Source: Aureispira anguillae
GTDB lineage: Bacteria; Bacteroidota; Bacteroidia; Chitinophagales; Saprospiraceae
Reading direction: 5' to 3'
Assembly: GCF_026000115.1 (NCBI RefSeq)
Contig: NZ_AP026867.1
Location: forward strand, 3,529,716 to 3,593,715
Length of the DNA: 64,000 bases
The notes under the pieces: generated by a model
What the model was told of the DNA's origin: nothing
Databases searched by the model: none
What the model saw: only the letters and a program-made list of their open reading frames with translations
In this document: positions 34,968 through 43,826 of the stretch, one piece after another
Layout of the letters: each line of letters begins with the position of its first letter
How positions within the stretch are numbered: position 1 is the first letter of the stretch
Program-made: the position numbers and the translations under genes

Positions 34968-35816
34968 TTAGTAGATCAATTCTACGTTTACGCCACTAGC
35001 CATTCTTGACAATTCGATTGCCTTAGGTCCTTCAGCACCAATAGACCCTTCAAACGCAGCCAAGGTATCGGCCGCATTTTCAGCATAGGCAATGGACAAA
35101 TAACGCACAAAATTGGCACTTGGTTCAGGAACAACCAATCCAGCTTTTAGGATCCCTGCACTTCCCAACCAAAAAGAAAGCTCCAAATATTCAGGGTCTT
35201 CCTCTAAGATCATTTCTAGCAGAGGCGTAGGCAATGGCGACATCTCTAAATGGCTCATCAGATCCATATACAATTGAATGTCTTCTTCCCCAGTATTGCC
35301 AAATAGTTCTGTGTGCAATATGGTAAATCTATTCCCCCCAACAGAGCGCCCCACTCGTACACAAGCATCTGCTTCAAAACTAGCATACCATTCTTCTAGC
35401 TTGTTTCGCTTGTCGTTTTTAGGGGTAACGGCAAAAGCATGTGCCAAGGGAAAAACACCATTAAGCGCCCAACCTGTTTCTTGTGTGCCTTGACTCAATT
35501 GCAGCCAAGTAGACAAATTTCCTTCAGGGATTAATTTAAAAATCTTTTGAAGTACCTTAACTTCCGATTCATTCAATTTGCTAGCCCCCATAAACTCGGC
35601 AAATTGTTGTAGCAATATATTTCGATCATTGTTCACCCAACAAGTCACTTTTTCTGCATCTACACTAGTTGACAAGTGTACCTCTGGCTCGTCCAAAGTT
35701 GGATTTAAAGGAAACAGCATTTGATTGAGCCATTCCGTTAACAATTCTTCGTTTTCTGGTTTTATAAACGGCAAAGTAATAACAGCACTTTGCGTTCTCA
35801 TGATAGTTTCTACCAT
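34968..35816 (-). CDS. Hypothetical protein, 282 aa, partner of the giant protein
   Basis: A soluble acidic protein without signal peptide. Visible stretches include PFIKPENEELLTEWLNQMLF, VTCWVNNDRNILLQQFAEFM, LSTWLQLSQGTQETGW, WYASFEADACVRVGRSVGGN, and MILEEDPEYLELSFWLGSAG. The composition and even mix of helix and strand suggest a compact globular fold of about 280 residues; I recognise no family. It begins 35 bp after the end of the 1802-residue gene and ends at a strong terminator, so it is its operon partner. An immunity protein, chaperone or adaptor role is a guess from context. An ATG five codons in (35801) is an alternative start. Confidence 0.65.
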   Translation of the reverse strand: MVETIMRTQSAVITLPFIKPENEELLTEWLNQMLFPLNPTLDEPEVHLSTSVDAEKVTCWVNNDRNILLQQFAEFMGASKLNESEVKVLQKIFKLIPEGNLSTWLQLSQGTQETGWALNGVFPLAHAFAVTPKNDKRNKLEEWYASFEADACVRVGRSVGGNRFTILHTELFGNTGEEDIQLYMDLMSHLEMSPLPTPLLEMILEEDPEYLELSFWLGSAGILKAGLVVPEPSANFVRYLSIAYAENAADTLAAFEGSIGAEGPKAIELSRMASGVNVELIY

Positions 35817-35851
35817 TTTATATTAATTTTGTTTTTTACCGATTAAATGTA

Positions 35852-38800
35852 TTAGAAAATCAACTTAATGTCCTTCACTCCCATCTCTGTCAATTCGCTC
35901 CACTCCGCATAGATACTGTTTAAGTCATTCTCCAAATCCTTTGTATTGGCTAAATCATTTCCATCAAATTCAACGGTATATTGAACTTGTTTAGGATGGT
36001 GGCCATCGTGGTTTCTATCCTCAATATAACGTTTTACAAAATCCTTATTGCTAAAAATACGATTATAATCTGAGTTATTCTGTGCATAATCTGTTCTAAA
36101 ATCCATTATAGATACAAATTTTTTGCACTTGGTTTCACGACGATACAGTTTTATTTGATCTTCTGTAATGTCCAATACCTTTGCAGCCTCATTAAAGAAC
36201 TTAAGATTATTAGCCGCATCAGCTCCATCGCCAATTCGATCAATTTTTTCCCAAATGTCTAAAATTTGATGGGACTCAAATGCATTATCTTTTAAGTCGT
36301 CTAATTCAACCTCTATATTATCACCGTAACCATTTTCAATAATTTTGATAATATCCTGCTGCTTTTCTTCAACAGCACCATCAAAAGCCTTTGTCATGGT
36401 TTTCTTTAACAATGCTTTGGTTTCACTATCTAATGGCTCTCCATTAAACGCTGTAAAATTGTTAATAGCGGTATCAACTAACCCTGTAAGACGTTGTTTA
36501 ATTCCCTTTGTACCATCCATTGTTCCCCAAACAGCAGCATTTCCAAGTGCTACAAGTACTTTAGGGTCTTGCAAATTTTTAGCGGCACTGGTAAACACCT
36601 CTAACAAACCTTTAGCTGGATCTTCTCCACCATTCCAACCTGCACCACCAAATTTAGGACTAGCATCAAACATTCCCCAACCATTGAACCAACTGGTAAA
36701 TGTATCTCCGTCATTTTTGAAGAAATTAAGTTTGGCATCACTCGCCATAAACTCACGATCTCCCTCTCTTGTATATCGATTAGCACCTGCCGCATTAGGA
36801 TTATGGAATTTCAAGAAGCCCCAATCCAATTCTTTGGCTAATGCTCCAACTCCTGTAGCCGCAGTTGTCATCAACAAGCTTTTAAGATATTTTCTAGGAA
36901 GGCTACTAATTTGGTTTTTACCCCATGTTTGGAAATCCCCAATTGGATCGCTCAAAACAGATTTTTTCTCATCGGTCAGATTCTTAACAAACTTAGAACC
37001 AATATCATTAAAGGTCGTCGTTAAAATGCCTTTAGCCGTTTTGAGGAATGGCGTACGCAAAATATTTTCCCAAGAACTCAACAATGGTTTGCCATCAGGT
37101 CCCGTTCCTTGAGAGAAAGTGCCCAATGCTTTTACGTCCAAAGCAAAAGCTAAGTTAGCTCCAATTAATCCAGTAATAGCTCCTGCTTGATCTGCCAATG
37201 CAGTAAAGAAGAAATCTTCAGCTCGCTCTCGCACGCCACCAACTCTGTCTCCACCAGTAATCATGCCCATCGTTTGATTGATGGTCGTTTGCATAGCCGT
37301 TGATGCCAAAGCCCAAACTAGTTGAACCACCCCTACAGCAGCTCCTACTCCAGAAGCCATAGATAAGGTAAACACAATAGCACTGGTTAATGCAGCAACC
37401 GCACCTGTTAGTTTAGCATCGTATTCTTTTTTGCGCTCCTCAAACTTTTCTTGCGCCTCTTGTAGTTTTCCTTCTGCCTCCTTCAAACTAGTAAGCAAGG
37501 CTTCTTTCTCTTGTTCCAATTCCTCTTTGGTCAAGACTCCTTCTAGCGCAGGAATACGCTCGTTTCTATCCCAACCTTTGGTCAAGAAATCCGCTGCTGC
37601 AACATCACGTTGCAACATTCTTGAACTTTGACTTGACCATTGTAAGCCTGTTTCGCTTTGTTTTTGAATTTCGAGGTCAGAGATTGCCTTGATGTCCATA
37701 CCAATCAACTTAATATCCGCCTCTGTAAATCCACCTAGTCTCTTAAAGAGCTTTTTCGCCTCATTGTCTCCGTCCGCCATCAACTCTTTTCCTACTTTAA
37801 AACGGATTTGTTTTTTGGCTTTTATTGCCTTTTGAGGAGGTAATACACGATCAATAGTTTCTAGAAAAGCAGGAGAAATATCAAAACGCTTAATCTTGAC
37901 ATTGAGTTCTTCTACTTGTGCTTCTTTGGTAGCACGAATTTCTTCATTTTGCTCATTTTCGAGGGCATCTAACAGTTCTTTTTTCCTTTCCACCCACTCT
38001 TCCATGGATTCAAAGTCAAAAGCCTCTTTGAGTAAATCATCGGCACTCATCAAATCTACCAGCTCTGTTACTTCGCTAGCATCCACTTGACGTTTAAGCA
38101 GCACGGATTCTCTAGAATCAATCAAAACATCCATTGCCTTAATTGGCTTATTGCCCTGAGCATTTGCTCTAATAATTCGACAGGCGTGTTTATCCTTATC
38201 TTGGATATAACTATGGGCATCCTCATCTAGTTCTTTCAATTTCTTCAAAACCTCCTCAATAGAAGGGCCTGCTTTTTGAGCCTCAAACATCGTTTGCAAC
38301 AAGGTATGCTCATCTCTAGAGAAATAGCCTTTCTCATATTCGTAAGCCAAACGTGCCGCCCAGAAGGCAGGATCTGTTTTTTGCTCTTTAAGCTCTTTCT
38401 TTTGATCTTCAATCTCAACAGGAGTTAAGAGCTTCGCACGATTTTTTCGATGTTTTCGTTTAAAGTTATCACTAGAAGCCTTTTCTCGATCATCACTACT
38501 GATCTCCGTATTAGAGAGCGGCGGTTTGAGTCCTAATTCAGCAGAGATCAATTCCCACTGCATCATATTGCTCTTAATCCCAAGCTGACCTAAGGTTCTA
38601 GCCTGCAACACTTTGATAAGATCTTTATCGGCTGCAATAGCTGCAAACTCAGGGCTATCAGGCTCTAGTTCATTCAAATATTTAAGCACATCGGTACCAA
38701 AATTTACGGTAAAACCAGATTTGGCAAGTTTTACTATTTTTTGGTAGATTCTCCCCTTTACACCATTGGATTTAAGCGTTTCGCTAATCTCTTTCTGAAT

Positions 38801-41260
38801 ATCGTGGTGCACACTTGCCTTGTCCATCAAAGCTTGTACGCCCAAATAACCTCGATCAAAGATTTTACCTCGCTCTTTTTCCAAGGCATTTTCTGCTTTT
38901 CTAAGTTCTTTTAATCGATCTATGTTATTAGCTCCATTCTCTTCATCATCTATTTTTTGCGCTACCTCCTTTAGTTCACCTTCTATCGCCGTCCAACGTT
39001 CTAGATCGCTATCGTTACAAAACTTAGCAACCACTGCCTTCTGAGGATCTTTAACCGCCCCATCAAACAAAATATTCTTGAACTGCTCTCCCATATCTTT
39101 ATCTTGCGCCCAACGAGAAATAAAGTTTTTGGTCGCTTGTTTAGCGGTCAAAGCTTCCAATTGATCAAAGATCGCATTGGTTTCTTTGCCCTCTGGCAAT
39201 TCCTTAGGTGCACCAATTTTTTCTTTGATATAAGCCAAATCTCCATCGTCAATTCCCGAATAACTAAACGTTCCTGACAAGTCCCGTAATTTTTTCATAA
39301 AACCACTCTCCTCATCAAGAATTGCCTCACGCTCTTCATCACTAGCATCTTTCAACCAAGTTGTAATACCAGCCATTAACTTATCTTTGTCTAAGCGTTT
39401 TCCGAAGCTTCCCTCTTTGCGCAAGCGATGAATCATACTGCACAAATATTCGTCATTGGCATCGTTTAACTCCTCAGGAGTACCATCTTTTTTGGCGTTT
39501 TTTAAATTCATATGCGCCCTAATTTGTTTGCGCATATTGGGGTGTTTATTTTCTAAATACACCTTGATAGCCCCTTCATAAGTTGATTCGTCCTTGGTTG
39601 TTCTCAAGATTTCATCAATTTGCTTAGAATCATAACCAGAGATAATTAAACTCATGGCATCCTCCCGCTCAACGGTAGATTCAATGTGCGTATCAACACC
39701 ACCAACAACTGCCAAGCTATCTCGCCAAGTTTTTCCCATTAAACCAAGCGCAAAAGCCAACTTAGCATAAGGCGACTCATAGCCTTTTAACTTGTCCAAC
39801 AAATAACGAGATCTCAAAGAACCTGCTTTAAAAACAGAAAGTATATCTCCAATAAGGTTGGATGTTTTCTTAAAAAGATGTTGGGTTGCAGCAATGTATT
39901 TATCTTCCAACTCATTAAAGACATTATCTGCCAGCCATTTCATAACAGCTCCAAAAGTCTTATCGTCATTATCCGCTTTTCCTCTATGTAGCAATTCGGC
40001 TAATCTTATCGCTCGATCATCTACGGTAGCGTCCCTAACGTCCTTTGCACGCTCACTCGATTTTTTATTACCAGCCGTTTCATCAAAAAGCGTCTTTGTT
40101 CCCGTCATATTTTGAGAATCCTTATGAATGCTTTTTTTCTCTGTAGCCAATTTAGCCTCTTCAGGAGCCGTTAGGAAGCGTTCATAAGCTTTGTACAAAG
40201 CCTCAAATCCTGCCAATTGTTTTTTGGTTTTGGAAGTAGAAACTTTGTCCTTTTTATGGTGTTCAATCCACTTTTTAATCATGCCCATCATTCCTGTAAA
40301 CAAGTCACGTTTGCGGTTGATGTCCATTTCTTTATTGAAGATCTCTATAGCTTTGCAAATTTTGCTATAGTTTGTCCCCTTCATTTTATCAATTTTGCCT
40401 GGTTTTTCAAGCCCAAAAGCTCCAATATCAGCAATAGCAAGCGTAGTTTTTCCCCCGTCATCATCTGCCAAAACAATTCCAGCCAAACCTGCACCTGTGT
40501 TTTTATCATCTTCATTCTGATTGTCTAACCAATCTAAGATAAAATCGTAATTCGCATTTTTTGCCGCAGCAGCCTGTTGTTGTTGAGGAGTGAGCAAAGC
40601 ATATTTTCCTTGCCAATTATCAATAAAGGTTTTGATTTTAACACGTACTGCCTTCTCTTTCTTTGCATCTTCTTTATAATCTCCCCTTTTGAGTGCAATA
40701 AATAAGGCTTGTACCTTATCGGTAGGATCTAAGTCATGAACTTGGTTTTGTTCATCGTAAACGGCTCCATCGTTCGCTCCAACATTTTCTATGTCTTTGT
40801 CTTCAATCTCATCATCTCCACCAAAACTAATTTCAAAGCCACCAGGCATTAACCATTTATCCAATTGCTTTTTAATGATCTTTCGCTTGGCTTTTCCCTT
40901 CTCAATCGTCAGCTCAACCAAGTTAGCACCATCCTTTACTTCCTCAAATTTAAGCGTACCTAAGGCATCAATGTTCTTATGTTCTTTGATTCGCTTTTTA
41001 AGGTAATTCTTCCAATTTCCAGAAGGCGTTCCCACCACCAAAATGGGCATATTCTCTTTATCTATATAATTGTGTTCAACACATAGATAAAAATTGATTT
41101 CAGCAGTAGGATCTTCCCCTATATGCTTTTGTGCCTTTTGCAAATCCTTTTGCAATTGCTTTTTAAATTCTTTGTATTTAAACAAACACTTATTGGGATC
41201 TAATTTTGCATCTTCTGCACTTTTTTTGTCAATTCTATCCGGGAAAAATCGAATCTTCAT
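35852..41260 (-). CDS. Giant α-helical protein, 1802 aa, unknown function
   Basis: No signal peptide. The first 150 residues look α/β (MKIRFFPDRIDKK, INFYLCVEHNYIDKE, PILVVGTPSGNW). Residues about 170-1280 are soluble, highly charged and mostly helical, rich in Lys/Asp/Glu, with repeated helix-pair regions such as KQIDEILRTTKDESTYEG and AGITTWLKDASDEEREAILD. A coiled coil spans about 1233-1283 (LTKEELEQEKEALLTSLKEA). Hydrophobic helices follow at about 1284-1330 (VAALTSAIVFTLSMASGVGA), about 1352-1377 and about 1457-1477. The last 280 residues are again soluble. Few Cys. The layout (long helical shaft, late membrane-active segment, distinct C-terminus) recalls contractile-injection or polymorphic toxin cargo, but I recognise no defining motif. 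It is in an operon with the 282-residue gene. Confidence 0.75.
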   Translation of the reverse strand: MKIRFFPDRIDKKSAEDAKLDPNKCLFKYKEFKKQLQKDLQKAQKHIGEDPTAEINFYLCVEHNYIDKENMPILVVGTPSGNWKNYLKKRIKEHKNIDALGTLKFEEVKDGANLVELTIEKGKAKRKIIKKQLDKWLMPGGFEISFGGDDEIEDKDIENVGANDGAVYDEQNQVHDLDPTDKVQALFIALKRGDYKEDAKKEKAVRVKIKTFIDNWQGKYALLTPQQQQAAAAKNANYDFILDWLDNQNEDDKNTGAGLAGIVLADDDGGKTTLAIADIGAFGLEKPGKIDKMKGTNYSKICKAIEIFNKEMDINRKRDLFTGMMGMIKKWIEHHKKDKVSTSKTKKQLAGFEALYKAYERFLTAPEEAKLATEKKSIHKDSQNMTGTKTLFDETAGNKKSSERAKDVRDATVDDRAIRLAELLHRGKADNDDKTFGAVMKWLADNVFNELEDKYIAATQHLFKKTSNLIGDILSVFKAGSLRSRYLLDKLKGYESPYAKLAFALGLMGKTWRDSLAVVGGVDTHIESTVEREDAMSLIISGYDSKQIDEILRTTKDESTYEGAIKVYLENKHPNMRKQIRAHMNLKNAKKDGTPEELNDANDEYLCSMIHRLRKEGSFGKRLDKDKLMAGITTWLKDASDEEREAILDEESGFMKKLRDLSGTFSYSGIDDGDLAYIKEKIGAPKELPEGKETNAIFDQLEALTAKQATKNFISRWAQDKDMGEQFKNILFDGAVKDPQKAVVAKFCNDSDLERWTAIEGELKEVAQKIDDEENGANNIDRLKELRKAENALEKERGKIFDRGYLGVQALMDKASVHHDIQKEISETLKSNGVKGRIYQKIVKLAKSGFTVNFGTDVLKYLNELEPDSPEFAAIAADKDLIKVLQARTLGQLGIKSNMMQWELISAELGLKPPLSNTEISSDDREKASSDNFKRKHRKNRAKLLTPVEIEDQKKELKEQKTDPAFWAARLAYEYEKGYFSRDEHTLLQTMFEAQKAGPSIEEVLKKLKELDEDAHSYIQDKDKHACRIIRANAQGNKPIKAMDVLIDSRESVLLKRQVDASEVTELVDLMSADDLLKEAFDFESMEEWVERKKELLDALENEQNEEIRATKEAQVEELNVKIKRFDISPAFLETIDRVLPPQKAIKAKKQIRFKVGKELMADGDNEAKKLFKRLGGFTEADIKLIGMDIKAISDLEIQKQSETGLQWSSQSSRMLQRDVAAADFLTKGWDRNERIPALEGVLTKEELEQEKEALLTSLKEAEGKLQEAQEKFEERKKEYDAKLTGAVAALTSAIVFTLSMASGVGAAVGVVQLVWALASTAMQTTINQTMGMITGGDRVGGVRERAEDFFFTALADQAGAITGLIGANLAFALDVKALGTFSQGTGPDGKPLLSSWENILRTPFLKTAKGILTTTFNDIGSKFVKNLTDEKKSVLSDPIGDFQTWGKNQISSLPRKYLKSLLMTTAATGVGALAKELDWGFLKFHNPNAAGANRYTREGDREFMASDAKLNFFKNDGDTFTSWFNGWGMFDASPKFGGAGWNGGEDPAKGLLEVFTSAAKNLQDPKVLVALGNAAVWGTMDGTKGIKQRLTGLVDTAINNFTAFNGEPLDSETKALLKKTMTKAFDGAVEEKQQDIIKIIENGYGDNIEVELDDLKDNAFESHQILDIWEKIDRIGDGADAANNLKFFNEAAKVLDITEDQIKLYRRETKCKKFVSIMDFRTDYAQNNSDYNRIFSNKDFVKRYIEDRNHDGHHPKQVQYTVEFDGNDLANTKDLENDLNSIYAEWSELTEMGVKDIKLIF

Positions 41261-41838
41261 ACGTATGGCAATTTTATTTTATGATAAATAGCATGATTTA
41301 TTTACTTAACAATGACAACCAACTAATTAACTAAATTAAAGTTTTAATTATTAATTAAGGTTTAATTCTATGTTTTTATTTCGTTAATCAAAATAATTAA
41401 CCCTATGGTTGAATCATATTTAATATACCTCCCTAAAGTAGCTTTAAAAAAAATAAAAACCAAGCGTTTTATTCTTTTTAATCCACTATAACCTCCATTA
41501 TAAATATTTTAGTGTCGCTTATATTTAAGCCTTCCAAAGGCTAAAACAACTTATAATGTTATCTTCTCTATTACTTGTAGTCCGCTGCTTGTATTTATAA
41601 AAAAGACACTAAACAGCAATTATTTTACCGATCGCTAAATATACAACAATAAAAATAAAAAAACAAGCCCAAAAAACAACCTAAAACATAGGCATCAACT
41701 TAAGAAACCTTATTTATTCACAATGTTGCTGATTGTTTTATTTTACCTTTCGTTAAATATAAGTATAACAACACAAAAGATAAGCCTCCAAAAGATATTT
41801 ACCTTGTCGCATACGATTAACAAGACACCTTATTTATC
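41261..41838. other. Long AT-rich intergenic region upstream of the giant gene
   Basis: About 580 bp with no gene supported; composition is strongly AT-rich, with runs of TTAATTAA-type sequence at 41325-41370 next to the start of the 1802-residue gene. A 65-codon open frame at 41723-41920 runs into the terminator hairpin and is not credible. The giant gene's promoter should lie within the first 150 bp, but no TAnnTTTG was found. Confidence 0.4.
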
Positions 41839-41879
41839 AAAAAATCCCTTTAACGAATTTTTCGTTAAAGGGATTTTTT
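41839..41879 (-). terminator. Strong bidirectional terminator
   Basis: A perfect 19-bp stem (41839-41857 with 41861-41879; core AATCCCTTTAACGAA) with a 3-nt loop and T-runs on both strands. It lies 27 bp after the end of the minus-strand gene at 41907, which it most likely terminates. Confidence 0.9.
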
Positions 41880-41906
41880 ATTCCAAATACTTTGCGTTTT
41901 TTATTG

Positions 41907-43343
41907 TTATTCTTTTTTAAGTGCCAATTTACGGGCTAAAATTTCATCGAGTTGAGCAGGGTCAATCCGCTTGTATATAATTTTCTTGTCCTCGTCTAAC
42001 AAAACAATATATGGATTTGCCTTTAAATCATATCTTTTTTTTGCGACCGCCAAAGGATAAGCATTATCAGAGGTATTGATAAAATCCATCCCTTTCTCTT
42101 TTATCTTTTTCTTGCACTCGTCCAACTCCTTCCAACTTTTACTACAAACTCCAAAGACTTCAAAGCCCCTGTCCTTGTATTTATGATAAACAGGAATCAG
42201 TTGATCACTAGTTTTGCTGCAACTTCCACAATTAGGATTCCAAAAATAAATTGCGGTATATTTTGCCTTTACATCGTACAAACTAATTGGCGTTCCATCC
42301 ATTTTTTTCAGATAAACATTGGGCGCATATAGCCCACATTGCAAAGGTTTTGCGGTATTCACATTTTCACAGATCTTAATCAATTGAGCCGAATCTACCC
42401 AATCTGCCTCGCCTGAACAATAGTACTTTTCGCCTAAGAATACATAAACCGCATCCATGCAAATTATCTTGCTTTTTGCATACTTATTGAGCAGTTCAGC
42501 CGCCGCATACCTATACATTTTTTTGTTCTTAGATTTTAAGGTTTGTTGAACAATCCAATCTACTGCAACAATCACAGAATCGGGATGTTGAATGGTTAAT
42601 TTCTCGGTATAAATTTCCATTTTGTATTTGAACAAAGGGGTTCTAATCAATCGCTCATCTGAAAAATCAAACTGATCCCAAAAATGTTTTTTAGTCCAAT
42701 AAAACCAAGCCATTTTGTCCTTTTTTACGGTCTCAGGCACCGCTTTAGCCATCCCCTCTGCAATCAATTTAGAAGCCAAATAATCTGGATTTTGGTCAAT
42801 AATATCCAATTGATATTTTTTTAATTTTTGATCCAACGCTACAATATTAGCCTCCCATTTATGCTTTCTTTTCTCTTGTTTCTCCTCTTTTAGTTTTTGT
42901 TGCAACTTGGATTTTTCCTTTTGAATTTTTGCATTATATTTCAAATAGTCTAGATAGACTTGATTTTCTTTAGAACCTTCAATTTCCAGATGCTTACTCA
43001 AATCTCTGCTTTCGTCTAATTTGGTTGACAAAACCAATTCTTTTTGATCTTCTTCATTAGGGATCAAAAATTCAAAATAATTGTTATTGTCTTTTATTAG
43101 AACTAAATAAAGCCCTCCTTCTAGCGACTCCTCCCCTTCAAAAACAAATTCATTGTCTGCATTTTTTGAGGTTACCGTTTCATTGATGTATTTTTTGTCT
43201 CCCATGTGATATGCTAAAATGCAGGTGTCGTTTTCATAACCATCAATTTTTACACGGATATTATAACCGTCTTTTGCCAACAACATCTTAGTAGTTAACA
43301 TCAATATCCATACGATCGCCCATTGATTTAATAAATATCTCAT
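41907..43343 (-). CDS. DUF5106/thioredoxin-like secreted protein, paralogue 2
   Basis: 478 residues from the ATG at 43343; an in-frame start at 43394 would add a non-signal-like stretch before it. A signal peptide (NQWAIVWILMLTTKMLLA) precedes a β-rich domain (YNIRVKIDGYENDTCILAYH), a helical middle of DUF5106 character, and a C-terminal thioredoxin-like domain with YFWNPNCGSCSKTSDQLIPV (CGSC), then GFEVFGVCSKSW and the cis-Pro region LKANPYIVLLDED. It would be a periplasmic thiol-disulfide protein of the TlpA/ResA kind; these often help cytochrome or envelope protein maturation. It is the downstream copy of the gene at 43827; both align throughout. Confidence 0.85.
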   Translation of the reverse strand: MRYLLNQWAIVWILMLTTKMLLAKDGYNIRVKIDGYENDTCILAYHMGDKKYINETVTSKNADNEFVFEGEESLEGGLYLVLIKDNNNYFEFLIPNEEDQKELVLSTKLDESRDLSKHLEIEGSKENQVYLDYLKYNAKIQKEKSKLQQKLKEEKQEKRKHKWEANIVALDQKLKKYQLDIIDQNPDYLASKLIAEGMAKAVPETVKKDKMAWFYWTKKHFWDQFDFSDERLIRTPLFKYKMEIYTEKLTIQHPDSVIVAVDWIVQQTLKSKNKKMYRYAAAELLNKYAKSKIICMDAVYVFLGEKYYCSGEADWVDSAQLIKICENVNTAKPLQCGLYAPNVYLKKMDGTPISLYDVKAKYTAIYFWNPNCGSCSKTSDQLIPVYHKYKDRGFEVFGVCSKSWKELDECKKKIKEKGMDFINTSDNAYPLAVAKKRYDLKANPYIVLLDEDKKIIYKRIDPAQLDEILARKLALKKE

Positions 43344-43752
43344 TTTGTTTTGTTTTATTAATACCCCTCGAATCAACAGAGCATAAGCAGCCAATTCAGT
43401 GGGTAATATTTTATGAATGAATTAAATACAAAGAAGGTATCCAAGAAGAAGAATCTATGTCATCTTGGAATAAAAAGAGCCCCGATAAAATAAGGCAATA
43501 GAATAGCCAAGGAGCCTTAGGTTGGTTGAACCAGTTCGTTTTTGCTTCTTATACAACAACTTCTTTTGTTACTGTATACCTGAAGAACGTTAACGTTTCT
43601 CGAATCTTATGGAAGGGTTCTAGCTTTAACACCTAAATATATCGTTTTAAAACTAAAAAAATAGTTAAGCAAATGTTATTATAATGACTACTTATTTATT
43701 GCATAGCATGATACTCTAAAGACAGCTTGGGAGGATAAGAACTACCCTAAAT
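43344..43752. other. Intergenic region between the DUF5106 paralogues
   Basis: About 410 bp without a supported gene. A short palindrome AACGTTAACGTT lies near 43588. The copies are separated by the terminator at 43753-43787, so they are transcribed independently; no conserved leader like that of the solute-binding pair was seen. Confidence 0.4.
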
Positions 43753-43787
43753 TAAAAACGCCCTGATAGGTTTTCTATCAGAGCGTT
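43753..43787 (-). terminator. Terminator of DUF5106/thioredoxin gene 1
   Basis: A 13-bp stem (43757-43769 with 43775-43787, core CCTGATAG/CTATCAG). The one imperfect position becomes a G-U pair in the minus-strand RNA. It is followed by a T-run when read on the minus strand, 40 bp beyond the stop codon at 43827. Confidence 0.85.
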
Positions 43788-43826
43788 TATGATACTAACT
43801 AAGCTAAGTATTAAAGGTACCAATGA

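Noticed and set aside
36345-37112. 255-codon open frame on the plus strand
   Set aside because: It is antisense to the 1802-residue gene in a region with long sense codons. Ser/Pro-rich with no signal or domain, typical of a shadow frame.
41723-41920. 65-codon open frame ahead of the DUF5106 gene end
   Set aside because: It runs through the perfect 19-bp terminator hairpin and overlaps the end of the convergent gene.
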